Assembly: GCF_011009015.1 (NCBI RefSeq)
Contig: NZ_CP048878.1
Span: 1,167,501 to 1,231,500 of the forward strand
DNA length: 64,000 nucleotides
Origin: Spartinivicinus ruber
GTDB taxonomy: Bacteria; Pseudomonadota; Gammaproteobacteria; Pseudomonadales; Zooshikellaceae
Direction: 5' to 3'
Part shown: one piece after another, positions 45,500-54,518 of the stretch
Layout: each line of letters starts with the position of its first letter
Position numbering within the stretch: the stretch's first letter is position 1
Made by a program: the position numbers and the translations under genes
The notes under the pieces: generated by a model
What the model saw: only the letters and a program-made list of their open reading frames with translations
Database searches by the model: none
What the model was told of the DNA's origin: nothing

Positions 45500-45750
45500 T
45501 TATACTACGTGCATAAAGGGTTATTTTAATATTCCTCTCAGCGACCAAGTTACCCACAAAATGAATACTTCTGTGGGGCTGATAGCTGCTTCTCCATTTC
45601 CATTGATCAACGACTTAGTCACTAGGTGATAGGATAGTGCTCCGAGCATGATTTGGGCAAATTAGTAGCGGTTGATTCACGACCATTAAAAGCAGTCATA
45701 CCACAGCATTGCCAAAAGGCTTGATTTAGAGCGATTTATGTTGTTAACAT
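45500..45750 (-). pseudogene. Prophage relic A: S49-peptidase start fused to baseplate-V end
   Basis: At the nucleotide level this matches the better preserved fragments of relic B. The part at about 45600-45750 matches the S49-like N-terminus at 60290-60442 (shared TGCTCGGAGCACT, GTTGATCAATGGA). The part at about 45500-45595 matches the baseplate-V C-terminal piece at 58900-58960 (shared ATTCATTTTGTGG, GGAATATTAA). The join lies in ATCAGCCCC, where both partners share ATCAGYCC, suggesting a microhomology deletion. All frames are broken. Confidence 0.6.
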
Positions 45751-46254
45751 TCAATCGCTTGTATTGTTACATGTAAAATGTTTGCAGTTTGAGACCTACA
45801 ATATTTCTTCAGCTTAAAGGCCTAACTGTTCGCGTAGTTCTTTATTCTCTTGTTTCAACTCTTTCACCGCTTCGATTAAAACACCAACAAGCCCTGCATA
45901 GTTAACTTGTTTTAGTGTCATTTCAGCTCCATTTTTATCAGTTACTTTGGAATTAAGTACCAACTCAGGAAATACTTGTTCTACATCTTGGGCAATTACA
46001 CCAATATCTTTTCCTTGGGGAAGGTGTTCGATATTGGTTTCACTAGGTTTTTTCCACTCAAAAGTAACACCTTTTAATTGAGATACTTTTTCTAGTGGAT
46101 TACTTACAGTAGAAGTGTTTTGTTTGAGGTTTTGGTCGCTCCAAGTCCATCCTAAGCAATCCCAGCCACAGCCTTTATCATCATCTTTTTTATCTTCTGC
46201 AAAAACAAAAATTGAACAGATACAAAGTAAAAAAGTACCTAATTATCATCATAC

Positions 46255-47190
46255 CTAAGCTATATTTAGTAGCTTACCTGGTAGTGGAGGTGTTCTCAGT
46301 GCTACAAATGCTAGCCTAGGAATAAATTCTACTAAGCTAAATCTTCGATTAAATCGATACTGAAATTCAGCAAGATAACGTTGTGCATATTTAGCGCGAA
46401 TAGCATGATAAGTACTACGTAAAGCACTTTTTAAGTTTCCAAGGATGGTGTTAACCCAATAAAATTCAGGTTCCTCTACTGATGCACGACCACCACCGCA
46501 TACAATTTTATCATGAAGACAACCTGCTTCTATGACACCATTAAAACAGGCCAGTCCATCGGAGATTACGGTACTGCCCTTGGCCAAATTCTGCCTACTC
46601 CAAGCCGTTATCTCTTCTTTATTAAACCCTTTTAAAATGCTCAGTTTAATTCGTGTCGGTTGACCTTGTTTTGTTGTTTCTACGGCTGCTACAAAAGGTA
46701 TTTTCCCATCTGCTCCCCTACCTCTTTTGCAACCTGTACGCTCACCACCAAGATAGGCATCATCAATTTCAATAAAACCCGACAATTGCTTGGTGCCTTC
46801 TCTTTCTTGCATCACTTTCATGAGCTTATGTTTCATTCTCCAGGCAGCTTGATAGGAAATACCTAAATGGCGATGTAATTCTATGGCTGATATACCTTTT
46901 TTGTCTTGGGAGATCAAATACATCCCTTGGAACCAAGTCTTTAATGGTAATTTGGTTGATTCAAAGATAGTACCTGCAGTTACAGATGTTTGCTGGTGAC
47001 ATTTATAGCACTGCTGAAGCTTTCTAGTAGTGAGTTGACAGCATTTGTCTTATCCACAATTGGGGCACTGAAAACCTTCTGGCCATCGCAATTTGTATAA
47101 GGTATTAAAGCATTGTTCTTCTGTACCATATTGTTTGAGAAACTCGTTTAAACTCAGGCCTTTTTGAAATTGAACTTTGTTGATAGCCAT
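46255..47190 (-). pseudogene. IS1595-family transposase with an in-frame stop
   Basis: The reading frame starts at the ATG at 47190 (AAGG upstream) with MAINKVQFQKGLSLNEFL, then a zinc ribbon (CPNCG ... CYKCH). It is interrupted by TAA at 47050-47052 directly after CPNCG; the same frame continues DKCCQLTTRKLQ and into the ISXO2-like DDE domain. That domain has Asp in EIDDAYLGGERTG, Asp in VISDGLACFNG, and Glu in YLAEFQYRFNRR. A 222-residue product from a downstream Met would lack the DNA-binding ribbon. It would have been about 311 residues. Confidence 0.88.
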
Positions 47191-47220
47191 TATTTATACC
47201 TTCTCAATTAAGTTTCCATG

Positions 47221-47236
47221 CTGTTCAAATATACAG
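47221..47236 (-). promoter_or_regulatory. LexA-type site at the transposase promoter
   Basis: CTGTTCAAATATACAG fits CTGT-N8-ACAG and is extended by GC on both sides. It lies 31 bases upstream of the transposase start; the minus strand contains TATATT inside it as a plausible -10, as in the promoter at 30376-30411. LexA control is inferred. Confidence 0.45.
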
Positions 47237-47293
47237 CAGTTAATGGCTTAGGTATAGTGATAATTAGGAAAAAGTAAGTAGTATTTTTTTCAC

Positions 47294-47850
47294 GATAGTT
47301 CGCCCGTACTTGATTTATGTCATTGTTTTCATCAGATTATGAATCTATACGGCACTGAAAGTATATGTAAATTATGAAACAAACTGTAACGTAATTTTAA
47401 TTTTTAATAGCCTTTTGAGTACCATTAACAGTCTTTAGGTTGAATATTTCTACTTACATAGTTTTGATAGTGTTTGCTTTGCCTATATCTAGCATAATTC
47501 AACATTTCCATAGAGGGATTAACCACAATAATGATGAAATAGTGGCTGGAAGTTTCCAAGTTTTTTGAATTTTTAATGAATATTATCAAGGTGTGGTTAA
47601 TTTAATGTATTAATCATGGTTGGCCACAACCTTATAATAATGACGCTCTTTATATTTTGAAGTAGATCTGCTAATTGGAAATAAAGGTCTTGCACTTGGT
47701 AAGTATACAGGTGGGATTCTTCCATGCAAATGCTATTAAACAGGATTGGTATTAAATGAAAGTGAAAACTTGAACTAGTGAAAATTATTTTTATTTTTAA
47801 GGGTATTATTATATAGATATTTTTTTCTGCTGAGCATATTTTACAGTATG
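47294..47850. other. AT-rich intergenic region, nothing recognised
   Basis: About 560 bases between the S74 gene start and the metalloprotease terminator. Promoter of the S74 gene must lie at its left end. No ORF, RNA or repeat was identified. Confidence 0.4.
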
Positions 47851-47889
47851 CCCTCTATACACTTGATGATTGAATAAGTGTATAGAGGG
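47851..47889 (-). terminator. Hairpin after the metalloprotease gene
   Basis: CCCTCTATACACTT and its perfect complement enclose 11 bases, immediately beyond the metalloprotease stop codon. No long T-run follows, but position and stem strength favour a terminator. Confidence 0.65.
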
Positions 47890-47901
47890 GTAGTAATGTT
47901 A

Positions 47902-49551
47902 TTATTTCTTTTTAGCTACTATTAAGTTATCAATGAGTAAAGTATTTCCTGTTGTGCTGGTTAATACTAGCCGAGCTGTAGTTATATGTTGAGGTAGTTT
48001 GATATCATTTTCTAGGATAGTAAAGCTATTACTATCAGTATTTGCTTCTCCAACTTTAAACCATTTTTGTAACGGTTTATCCGTTTCGGGATCGATAGCG
48101 GCTAGTTCGTAATAAAGCCATAAAACAGCAGTGGTTGCTTTCGTTGTTTTAATGTTGGCAGCTACTCGATATGTTTGTTCTTCCTCAACAGCACAGCTTA
48201 GCTCTAACCCAACGGCTGGAAAATACTGGCTATCTGTTACTTTAAGTAAGCTTTTCTCTTCTTCAACTTCAATTTTATTGCCTTGATCGTCAAAGTCAGA
48301 AACTTTCCCTAGTTGTTTTACTATTTCAAGTTTACTCGATTTATTCCAGCCAAATAGTCCTTTAATTTCATTATCTTCAAAGTCACTATAATAACCAGAA
48401 ACAAAATCGTACTGAGCAAAGATGTTTTCTAACTCAACATTATTCTTTACCTCATTTAATTTTTGACTAGGAACTATTTCGACTTGGTCGAAATTTAAAG
48501 CGAGTTCCGACTTTTCTCTTTTACTTGCCGAGCAAAAATTGGCAATTTCAGGTGCAGCTTGATTAAGCGATTTGCTGGCATTTTCTTCTTCAGAACCACA
48601 TTTGAGATTCTGTAACGTGCCATCAAGGTTTGAGCAGTGATTGTCAGGGCTTGAAAAGTAAGGAATGATATCATCTGCATATGACATAATAGTGCCATAT
48701 TCCTGCTCACCGGATTTAGCTGAATATCCCATTGAGTAACGATAAAGCCCACTTTCTTCTGTACTACGTTCTACTGCGGCTGCAACGTACTCTTCTTCTA
48801 AAGGAAAATTATTTTTTTTCAAATAAGCTTGGTAGGCAGGTGTGGCTTCTTGATCTGTAGGCCAATTACCTGTTTTTTTCTGGATTTCATCCTTAAAATC
48901 ATACAAGTCGAGTAGACCGCTGTCGTCAAGAGCCCAAGTATAAGTAGAGTGTTGAAGATCTTTAGTTGTTTTATGATCATGGCGAAGCCCCATTAGATGG
49001 CCCGTCTCATGCAAAAACGTCCACTTTCTTCTACGGTCTAGTTTTTCTGGGGTTTCTGGTTCAAACTCATTAGGTAATACACCCACAACAGCTACTGGGC
49101 TAATGCGATGCTCTATACTAAATTTACCATTTAAAGCCTGTTTGCCAACGTGTTCAGCTTTTCCGTTATAGTTTTCCGTTAGAGCAACAACTATGTCAGC
49201 GCCATAATAACTTCTGAGCTGGTGGGTACGTGATTTGTTATGTACAGCAGTAGGACTGTTTTTTGTAAGTTTTCCTAACCAGGGAGAGTGTGCTTGATAC
49301 ACGAGATTAAGTTCTATATTGACGTTGCTGTTATTGAATACCTGGTTGGAATAATCTATATAGCCTTTGATTTCTTCCTCTATATTAATTGAATTTTTTT
49401 CAAAATAGTCTTTTACCTCTGTGGGGTAAATTACCATAACGTCAACAGTGTATTGGGCTGCAAAAGCAGGTATTGATGTTGAGGTTGCCAAAAAAGCGCT
49501 AACTAAGCCTAAATTAGAAAGTAATGATTTAATTGTTTTATACATACTCAC
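47902..49551 (-). CDS. Secreted zinc metalloprotease (reprolysin/M12-like)
   Basis: 549 residues. A signal peptide (LVSAFLATSTSIPAFA) is followed by a metzincin catalytic domain. The zinc motif is HETGHLMGLRHDH (HExxHxxGxxHD, about residues 178-190) and the Met-turn is GTIMSYADDIIPYFSSPDN with the Met about 100 residues later. A C-terminal region (about 360-549) looks like a beta-sandwich with QTYRVAANIKTTKAT and a final LLIDNLIVAKK, typical of carbohydrate-binding-like modules. It should degrade extracellular proteins or act as a virulence-type factor. Monocistronic. Confidence 0.88.
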   Translation of the reverse strand: MSMYKTIKSLLSNLGLVSAFLATSTSIPAFAAQYTVDVMVIYPTEVKDYFEKNSINIEEEIKGYIDYSNQVFNNSNVNIELNLVYQAHSPWLGKLTKNSPTAVHNKSRTHQLRSYYGADIVVALTENYNGKAEHVGKQALNGKFSIEHRISPVAVVGVLPNEFEPETPEKLDRRRKWTFLHETGHLMGLRHDHKTTKDLQHSTYTWALDDSGLLDLYDFKDEIQKKTGNWPTDQEATPAYQAYLKKNNFPLEEEYVAAAVERSTEESGLYRYSMGYSAKSGEQEYGTIMSYADDIIPYFSSPDNHCSNLDGTLQNLKCGSEEENASKSLNQAAPEIANFCSASKREKSELALNFDQVEIVPSQKLNEVKNNVELENIFAQYDFVSGYYSDFEDNEIKGLFGWNKSSKLEIVKQLGKVSDFDDQGNKIEVEEEKSLLKVTDSQYFPAVGLELSCAVEEEQTYRVAANIKTTKATTAVLWLYYELAAIDPETDKPLQKWFKVGEANTDSNSFTILENDIKLPQHITTARLVLTSTTGNTLLIDNLIVAKKK

Positions 49552-50150
49552 TCCTTATGTTCAGCTCATAATCTTATATTGATTGAATGGTTAAAATAAG
49601 TGAGTACTTATACTGTGCCGTAATCTGTATGAGGTGTGTTAGAGGGGGCATTGACCAAGTTTGTTGATCTCACTAGACAAAGCTGCAAGCAGTTAGGCCT
49701 GAATAAAGGATAAAGGTTGTAAATGATCGGTATTCTCAGTATGGGTGAAGTCTTATCAATGGCTGTGGGAAGTGGTTAGAGTACCCACAATTCCAACTTG
49801 TTGATTTATATGTAGCTATTTGGCTAGTGCCACTTGAGCGCGGAAATTACATACAAAATCTCACCTGTAAGATTTGCAGGTTGAAGAAGTTATTGAGGTT
49901 GCAGATATAGAGAATAAAACGGGAAGAATGGGAGATTTCCCCCTATAAAATAAAGAGATAGGTCCTATGGCAGGCTCAAAACTGTCAGAATTATACTCTT
50001 TACATATTTTTTATACTGGTCTATATCCCTTAAGACACGATCTAAGGATACACAAACCATTTATCCTGTTTTAAATAATGTCAATAAAAGCAACTAGCCA
50101 AATACTTGAGTGTTTAATAAGTAATAGATTCAAAAAGGTTTGTATAACAA
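49552..50150. other. Divergent promoter region
   Basis: About 600 bases between the metalloprotease and a solute-binding-protein gene. There is a small hairpin ACCTGTAAGATTTGCAGGT at about 49864-49882. Otherwise nothing recognisable. Confidence 0.35.
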
Positions 50151-50933
50151 ATGAAATCTTTTAAATCACTTTCAATTTTATCTATATTCATCGCATTCCA
50201 TGTTTGTGTTCATGCTGGTGTGCTCAAGGTTGATGTTCGTCACCGCCCTCCAGAAATGGTTATTACACAAGATACTAAAGAAGGCCCACTTATTGATATC
50301 TTGAATGCCTTGGCTGCAAAAACGGATAATACGGTTAAGTTATCGGAGAGACAGTTTAGAGCTAGTTATATGCAGTTAGTTAAGGGCAATATTGATCTAT
50401 TACCTCGCACTATCTGCACACCTAGTAGAGCAAAAGAAATTGATTTTCTTGGTCCCATTGGCTATCAAGATAAGTTTGTTAGATTTTTTGTGAAATCAAA
50501 TGATGTCACTATCAATGAGTTTTCTGACTTAGCACGTTATAAAATAGGTGTTAAAAAGGGAACATTTTACTTTGATGAGTTTAATAATGAGATAAATATT
50601 CGAAAGATAGAGTCTTCGGATGATACCAGCTTAATCAAAATGCTTGAGAAAGATAGATTCGACGCGATGGCAGTTCTAGACAGTAAATCTGTAGAAGAGA
50701 CCTTAAAAAAAGAAAATATAGACAGTAGTCAATTTAGATTTGCTAAGTACCAGAAAGAAATCAACATCGGTAATTATTTTGGTATGAAAAAAAATCATCC
50801 ACTTAAAGCATCTTTACAAAAAACTGTTGAGGAAATGGTGTTATCTGGCGAAGTTGCTAAAGCCTATAAGCAATATAACCTACAACCACCTAAGTTTAAC
50901 ACTGATATAGGCTTCATTCCTTGTAGCTTCTAA
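50151..50933 (+). CDS. Periplasmic SBP_bac_3-type solute-binding protein, solitary
   Basis: 260 residues. The signal peptide (SILSIFIAFHVCVHA) is followed by LKVDVRHRPPEMV, GPLIDILNALAAKTDNTV, LLPRTICTPSRAKEIDFLGPI (in parts) and the family motif YKIGVKKGTFYFDEF. Lobe 2 has DRFDAMAVLDSKSVEETL. Ligand unknown; no ABC permease or ATPase nearby. Confidence 0.87.
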   Translation: MKSFKSLSILSIFIAFHVCVHAGVLKVDVRHRPPEMVITQDTKEGPLIDILNALAAKTDNTVKLSERQFRASYMQLVKGNIDLLPRTICTPSRAKEIDFLGPIGYQDKFVRFFVKSNDVTINEFSDLARYKIGVKKGTFYFDEFNNEINIRKIESSDDTSLIKMLEKDRFDAMAVLDSKSVEETLKKENIDSSQFRFAKYQKEINIGNYFGMKKNHPLKASLQKTVEEMVLSGEVAKAYKQYNLQPPKFNTDIGFIPCSF

Positions 50934-51126
50934 GTCTGTGTAAAAAATAGATATGGATTAAGTATAATTGTAGAGGAGATGCCTTTCAATCGAGTAGGCA
51001 GCTAATACTCATCTAGTAACCGATAAAGCTTTATTCTATTGATAATTTTCAACTGAGAAAGGCTATTAATTAATAGGTTAATGTTAAGTTGTTTCGTACA
51101 ATCTATGCATGATTTAGGCATATAAA

Positions 51127-51993
51127 ATGAAAATTTTTGTATTTTTTATTTGTATATTTATACAGCAGGTAGTAGCCATTGAGAGGAATGTTTTAGAAGT
51201 TATTTACCCTCCTAGAGAATCAAAAGAAGATACAAGAGATGATGATATAATAGAGCTTCTAAATATGATATTAGAGGCAACTGTATATGAGTTTGGTCCC
51301 TATACAATGAAACCCTTGCCATATTTCATGAATGAGGCAAGGTTTACCATACTACTAAAAAAAGAAATATCGTTAAATGTTATATGGAGAAGTGTAACAC
51401 CGGAGTATGAAGAAGAATTACTGCCTATTAGAGTACCTATACGAAGTGGTATTTTGGGCTATCGAATATTTCTTATTAACAAAGAAGATCAGAAAATATT
51501 TAATAAAATTGAAAATGTCGATCAATTAAAAAAACTAGTTGTTGGGCAAGGGCATACATGGAATGATGTTAAAATATTTGAAGAAAATAATTTTAAAATA
51601 GCAACAGGGACAACGTATGAGGGATTGTTTAATATGTTATCAAAAAAAAGATTTGATTATTTCTCTAGAGGGATAAACGAAGCATATAAAGAGATGGAAG
51701 AACGTCAAAGAATTTATCCAGAGTTGCATGTCGAGGAAACTATCTTGCTATATTACCCTTGGCCAAAATACTTCTATGTTGCTAAGGGGAATTATAAATT
51801 AGCAAAAAGAATTGAAAGGGGGTTTGAAATAATTAAATCAAATCAGTCTTATGAAAAGTGGTTTTGGAAGTATAATGGCAAGGATATTTTTAGAGCAGAT
51901 TTTAAATCTAGAAAGCTATTCAAGATCGATAATCCATTGTTACCTAAATCGGTGCCAATAAATGATGAGCAACTTTGGTTTAATCCTTTCTAG
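51127..51993 (+). CDS. Periplasmic solute-binding-like protein, divergent
   Basis: 288 residues, longer than the other relatives. The signal peptide is IFVFFICIFIQQVVA. The mature part starts NVLEVIYPPRESKEDT and keeps family landmarks (IENVDQLKKLVVGQGHTW, GLFNMLSKKRFDYFSRG, SNQSYEKWFWKY) with a C-terminal extension of about 35 residues. Lobe 1 lacks the aromatic PPW/PPF motif of other members. It follows the 50151 gene by 193 bp on the same strand. Confidence 0.78.
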   Translation: MKIFVFFICIFIQQVVAIERNVLEVIYPPRESKEDTRDDDIIELLNMILEATVYEFGPYTMKPLPYFMNEARFTILLKKEISLNVIWRSVTPEYEEELLPIRVPIRSGILGYRIFLINKEDQKIFNKIENVDQLKKLVVGQGHTWNDVKIFEENNFKIATGTTYEGLFNMLSKKRFDYFSRGINEAYKEMEERQRIYPELHVEETILLYYPWPKYFYVAKGNYKLAKRIERGFEIIKSNQSYEKWFWKYNGKDIFRADFKSRKLFKIDNPLLPKSVPINDEQLWFNPF

Positions 51994-52018
51994 GAGCCTT
52001 GTGTTTCTTTAAAAAATT

Positions 52019-52100
52019 ACTAATTATCATCATCCTTAAAATATTTTTAGTAGCTTGCCTGGTAACGGTGGTGGTCGGGTTTACATATAGGCTACCCAAC
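52019..52100 (-). mobile_element. Remnant of a second IS1595-type element
   Basis: Begins CTAATTATCATCATCC, close to the left end of the element at 46238. On the minus strand it encodes PPLPGKLLKIF, like the transposase ending PPLPGKLLNIA. Only about 80 bases are preserved. Confidence 0.72.
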
Positions 52101-52144
52101 AAGCCATTCATGCAACAGTTATTACCAAATGGCTTATCATTTCC

Positions 52145-52228
52145 CAACTTAGAGTAAAAAGAACAACGTTGGCAGCCTAATCCATCAAGCTACCAATATT
52201 GCGATCACAATATAGCTATGTCTCATTA
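52145..52228. repeat. Imperfect direct repeat, copy 1 (upstream of lectin gene)
   Basis: About 80 bases alignable by eye with 54167-54250: shared TAGAG(T/C)AAAAAGAAC, CAAGCTACCA, GCGATCACAA. The two copies lie in the upstream regions of the lectin gene and of the Cys-rich peptide gene. The rest of 51994-52752 is AT-rich and empty to my eye. Confidence 0.6.
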
Positions 52229-52752
52229 TTTTGCAAAATAACTTGAAATTTTCAATTGTTTTATTATCGAGGAGTGGTTCATGTATTATAGTATTTAAAA
52301 TACTCGTGGAAATAATACACAATTTATAAGAAAAAATGATAAACTTATTTTTATTTTTTAAACTGTATAATAGTCATTTCAAAACTAGCCGATAATCTTC
52401 ACTTATCTAAGGTATATGACGGTTTGGTTGTAAGTTAATCAATGATGTAAAAGATTAAAGGAATCAGCAAGATGGATGATGCCCCACTTTAAATAGTGTT
52501 ATATACATAGTTCAATATAGATCTAATCTGGATTTATTTAATGTCAATAGAAACCTAGAGAGTGCATAATCTTAATGTAAGTCCTCGGCGAAATCAGCAT
52601 ACCTTAACGGCTTACAAGCCAATTTAATACCTATTTACTTTCGTTTCAATGATTGGTAGGATTTTTCACCAGTTTGAGTGACTTATAGCCTATTTTTTCC
52701 TATTGAGCCATCATCCACATATTATCAATTGTTAAGTAATATTAATGTATAT

Positions 52753-53958
52753 ATGAATAAATTTATTTTAACAGTAGTTACAAGTAGTGTCATATTAAGT
52801 ACTACCTCTGTTTCAGCAGCTAATTATCAGCAGCTAAAAACACAAGATAATCAGTGTCTTGAAGTAGCTTATAACGAAGTTTTTCGTTGGGATTTTTCTT
52901 TACCTGTTTTTGCTAAAAAATGTGATGCTGCCAAGCAAACACAGTTTTGGAAAATGGATAATTCTGGAGTTATAAAACCAAAACTAAACTCAAGGAAATG
53001 TCTTGGCCCTACTATTCTTAAAGGAGAGCTGCAAATACGAAAAAAAATCCCGTTTAAATATGGTAATCTTGTTGTCGTTTCAGACTGTCACAGGCTTAAT
53101 ACACAGCGCTGGTTTTGGAAAAATAATACTTTAATCAATAGATCAAACACTAACCTTGCTATCAACATTGATGAGGAGGATAAAGCCAAGCTCAATTTCT
53201 CTTCCTTATCAACTAAACTTTACTGGACAACGACTGCAGGGTTTGACAGTCACCAACAAAGCTCTACCACTGTTAGTCGGGCAAATAGTAGAACTAATAA
53301 CAGCTACCCACAAAATGACGACACATTTGATACGCCTTCTTTTTCTCAGCGCTTTGTTAACAGCAAAAGTGGGTCACATTATGCTCATCTTATCTCTAAA
53401 TCTGGTTTTTGTGTTTCCCCTCCATCAACCTTAGATGCCGAGCTAGTAACTATGCTTCCGTCAAAGGGTTATTGTTTTGGATATTGGGCACTAACACACA
53501 ATGGTGAGCTTAGACCAAGCAACTACCCTGATCAATGTATAGAAGTAGGTAGTGTTATAAAAGATGGTACTCATGCCTATCTTGCCCCTTGTTCTGGTGC
53601 AACTTACCAACAATGGCTCTGGGAAAACAATAGCTTACGCAGTAAGAAAAACCCTAACTTTGCCTTGACACAGAACAGCTTTTCTTTGCAAGTGACTCCT
53701 TATACAAAAGCCAACACACAACAATTTTACTGGGGTAAGCAAGGTGAACGAATTAAAAATAATCATTCTATTAACAACTATCAGGTGCAATGTGATAGTT
53801 ATATTAAAAAGTCTATAGCATCAAAACTGACAGATAAAAAAATCGCCAAAGCTTGTAATACTGTGTGTGTTGGCAATAACGTTAGTTGGTCAGGCCAATG
53901 GTCACCCAGTAATAACCATGATGCAATTATTAATTGTGAGTGTAAACGTTGTAGATAA
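52753..53958 (+). CDS. Secreted ricin-type (beta-trefoil) lectin, two domains
   Basis: 401 residues from the ATG at 52753, which begins a good signal peptide (MNKFILTVVTSS ... VSA); the longer frame from 52678 is unlikely. Two ricin-B-like regions follow (mature residues about 20-135 and 190-325) with repeated QxW-like motifs: TQFWKMDNSG, TQRWFWKNNTL, FGYWALTHNGEL, YQQWLWENNSL, TQQFYWGKQ. A short Cys-rich end (AKACNTVCVGNNVSW, CECKRCR) may be disulphide-bonded. Such lectins bind galactose or GalNAc glycans and often accompany toxins; no enzymatic domain is present. Confidence 0.85.
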   Translation: MNKFILTVVTSSVILSTTSVSAANYQQLKTQDNQCLEVAYNEVFRWDFSLPVFAKKCDAAKQTQFWKMDNSGVIKPKLNSRKCLGPTILKGELQIRKKIPFKYGNLVVVSDCHRLNTQRWFWKNNTLINRSNTNLAINIDEEDKAKLNFSSLSTKLYWTTTAGFDSHQQSSTTVSRANSRTNNSYPQNDDTFDTPSFSQRFVNSKSGSHYAHLISKSGFCVSPPSTLDAELVTMLPSKGYCFGYWALTHNGELRPSNYPDQCIEVGSVIKDGTHAYLAPCSGATYQQWLWENNSLRSKKNPNFALTQNSFSLQVTPYTKANTQQFYWGKQGERIKNNHSINNYQVQCDSYIKKSIASKLTDKKIAKACNTVCVGNNVSWSGQWSPSNNHDAIINCECKRCR

Positions 53959-54518
53959 TATTAAATCCTTTTCCTAACCTTTTAAGCTCTTCGCGTCTTA
54001 GCGTGAATTAATCAAAAAGCAGGCGCGATTTGAGTAGATCTATCAAATCTTATAAGTGTTAAGTGTATACTATCTAGTTACTGAAATAGCCAATTGGTAT
54101 TGCATAGTCCCACACTTAACGGACTTTGACTTTAGCATTGTATTACCCTAAATGGATCGTTGTTACTCAATTTAGAGCAAAAAGAACTATACTGGTAGCC
54201 TTAACCGTCAAGCTACCAGCGATGCGATCACAAGGACGCCTTACTACAATTTAGTGTAAAAAAATAAATTTTTATTTTTTTAAAATACGAATAAGTATGT
54301 ACTAAAATTAAAGAGTGTTTAACTACAGTTGGCAGTGTAAATATAGAAGCAAAATAGAACTATTATTTTTTATAAATAGTTTGTTTCGGTTTTATTTAAA
54401 CCGAAACACTATACATATTGTGTATAGTTAGCAAATTAGCAGGTGATCCTAAATTAGTTAATGGCAGTATCAGAAGTGAAGAGTGGAAATATTTCTTTGA
54501 GTTATAAAAGGAATTGAT
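53959..54518. other. Region upstream of the Cys-rich peptide gene
   Basis: 560 bases. Holds copy 2 of the direct repeat (54167-54250) and a small inverted pair around AAACCGAAACA near 54386-54407 (GTTTCGGTTT ... AAACCGAAAC). No ORF of note. Confidence 0.4.
54167..54250. repeat. Imperfect direct repeat, copy 2 (upstream of Cys-rich peptide gene)
   Basis: Matches 52145-52228 (see there). Like copy 1 it is followed by very AT-rich DNA and then, a few hundred bases on, by a gene for a secreted Cys-containing protein. Confidence 0.6.

Larger units (their letters stand above)
46238..47268 (-). mobile_element. IS1595-family insertion sequence
   Basis: A 1031-bp element flanked by identical 8-bp duplications AAAAAGTA (46230-46237 and 47269-47276), the duplication size of this family. 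Terminal repeats are imperfect (CCTAATTATCATCATACC on the left, CCTAATTATCACTATACC on the right, inverted). The perfect target duplication indicates a recent insertion, into the S74 gene. Related material is at 40966-41045 and 52019-52100. Confidence 0.92.
45814..47293 (-). pseudogene. Secreted stand-alone peptidase-S74 (tail-fibre chaperone) protein, split by IS1595
   Basis: Removing the element (46238-47268) and one 8-bp duplicate leaves exactly 147 codons including the stop. The GTG start at 47293 gives MKKILLTFLLCICSIFVFA, a clean signal peptide, then 19 residues including GCGWDCLGW, then SDQNLKQN, which matches the S74 self-cleavage region (SDxRLKxN). The rest of the chaperone domain is intact: NPLEKVSQLKGVTFEW, GKDIGVIAQDVEQVFPELV, QVNYAGLVGVLIEAVKELK. 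S74 domains normally sit at the end of long phage fibres and cut themselves off; here no fibre is present. The insertion falls in the signal peptide codons, so the gene is inactive. Confidence 0.88.

Noticed and set aside
46255-46923. 222-residue ORF as a complete transposase
   Set aside because: The homologous frame continues upstream to 47190 across a TAA; the short ORF lacks the zinc ribbon.
52678-52752. N-terminal extension of the lectin ORF
   Set aside because: The internal ATG at 52753 begins a proper signal peptide; the upstream 25 codons have no ribosome site and would mask it.
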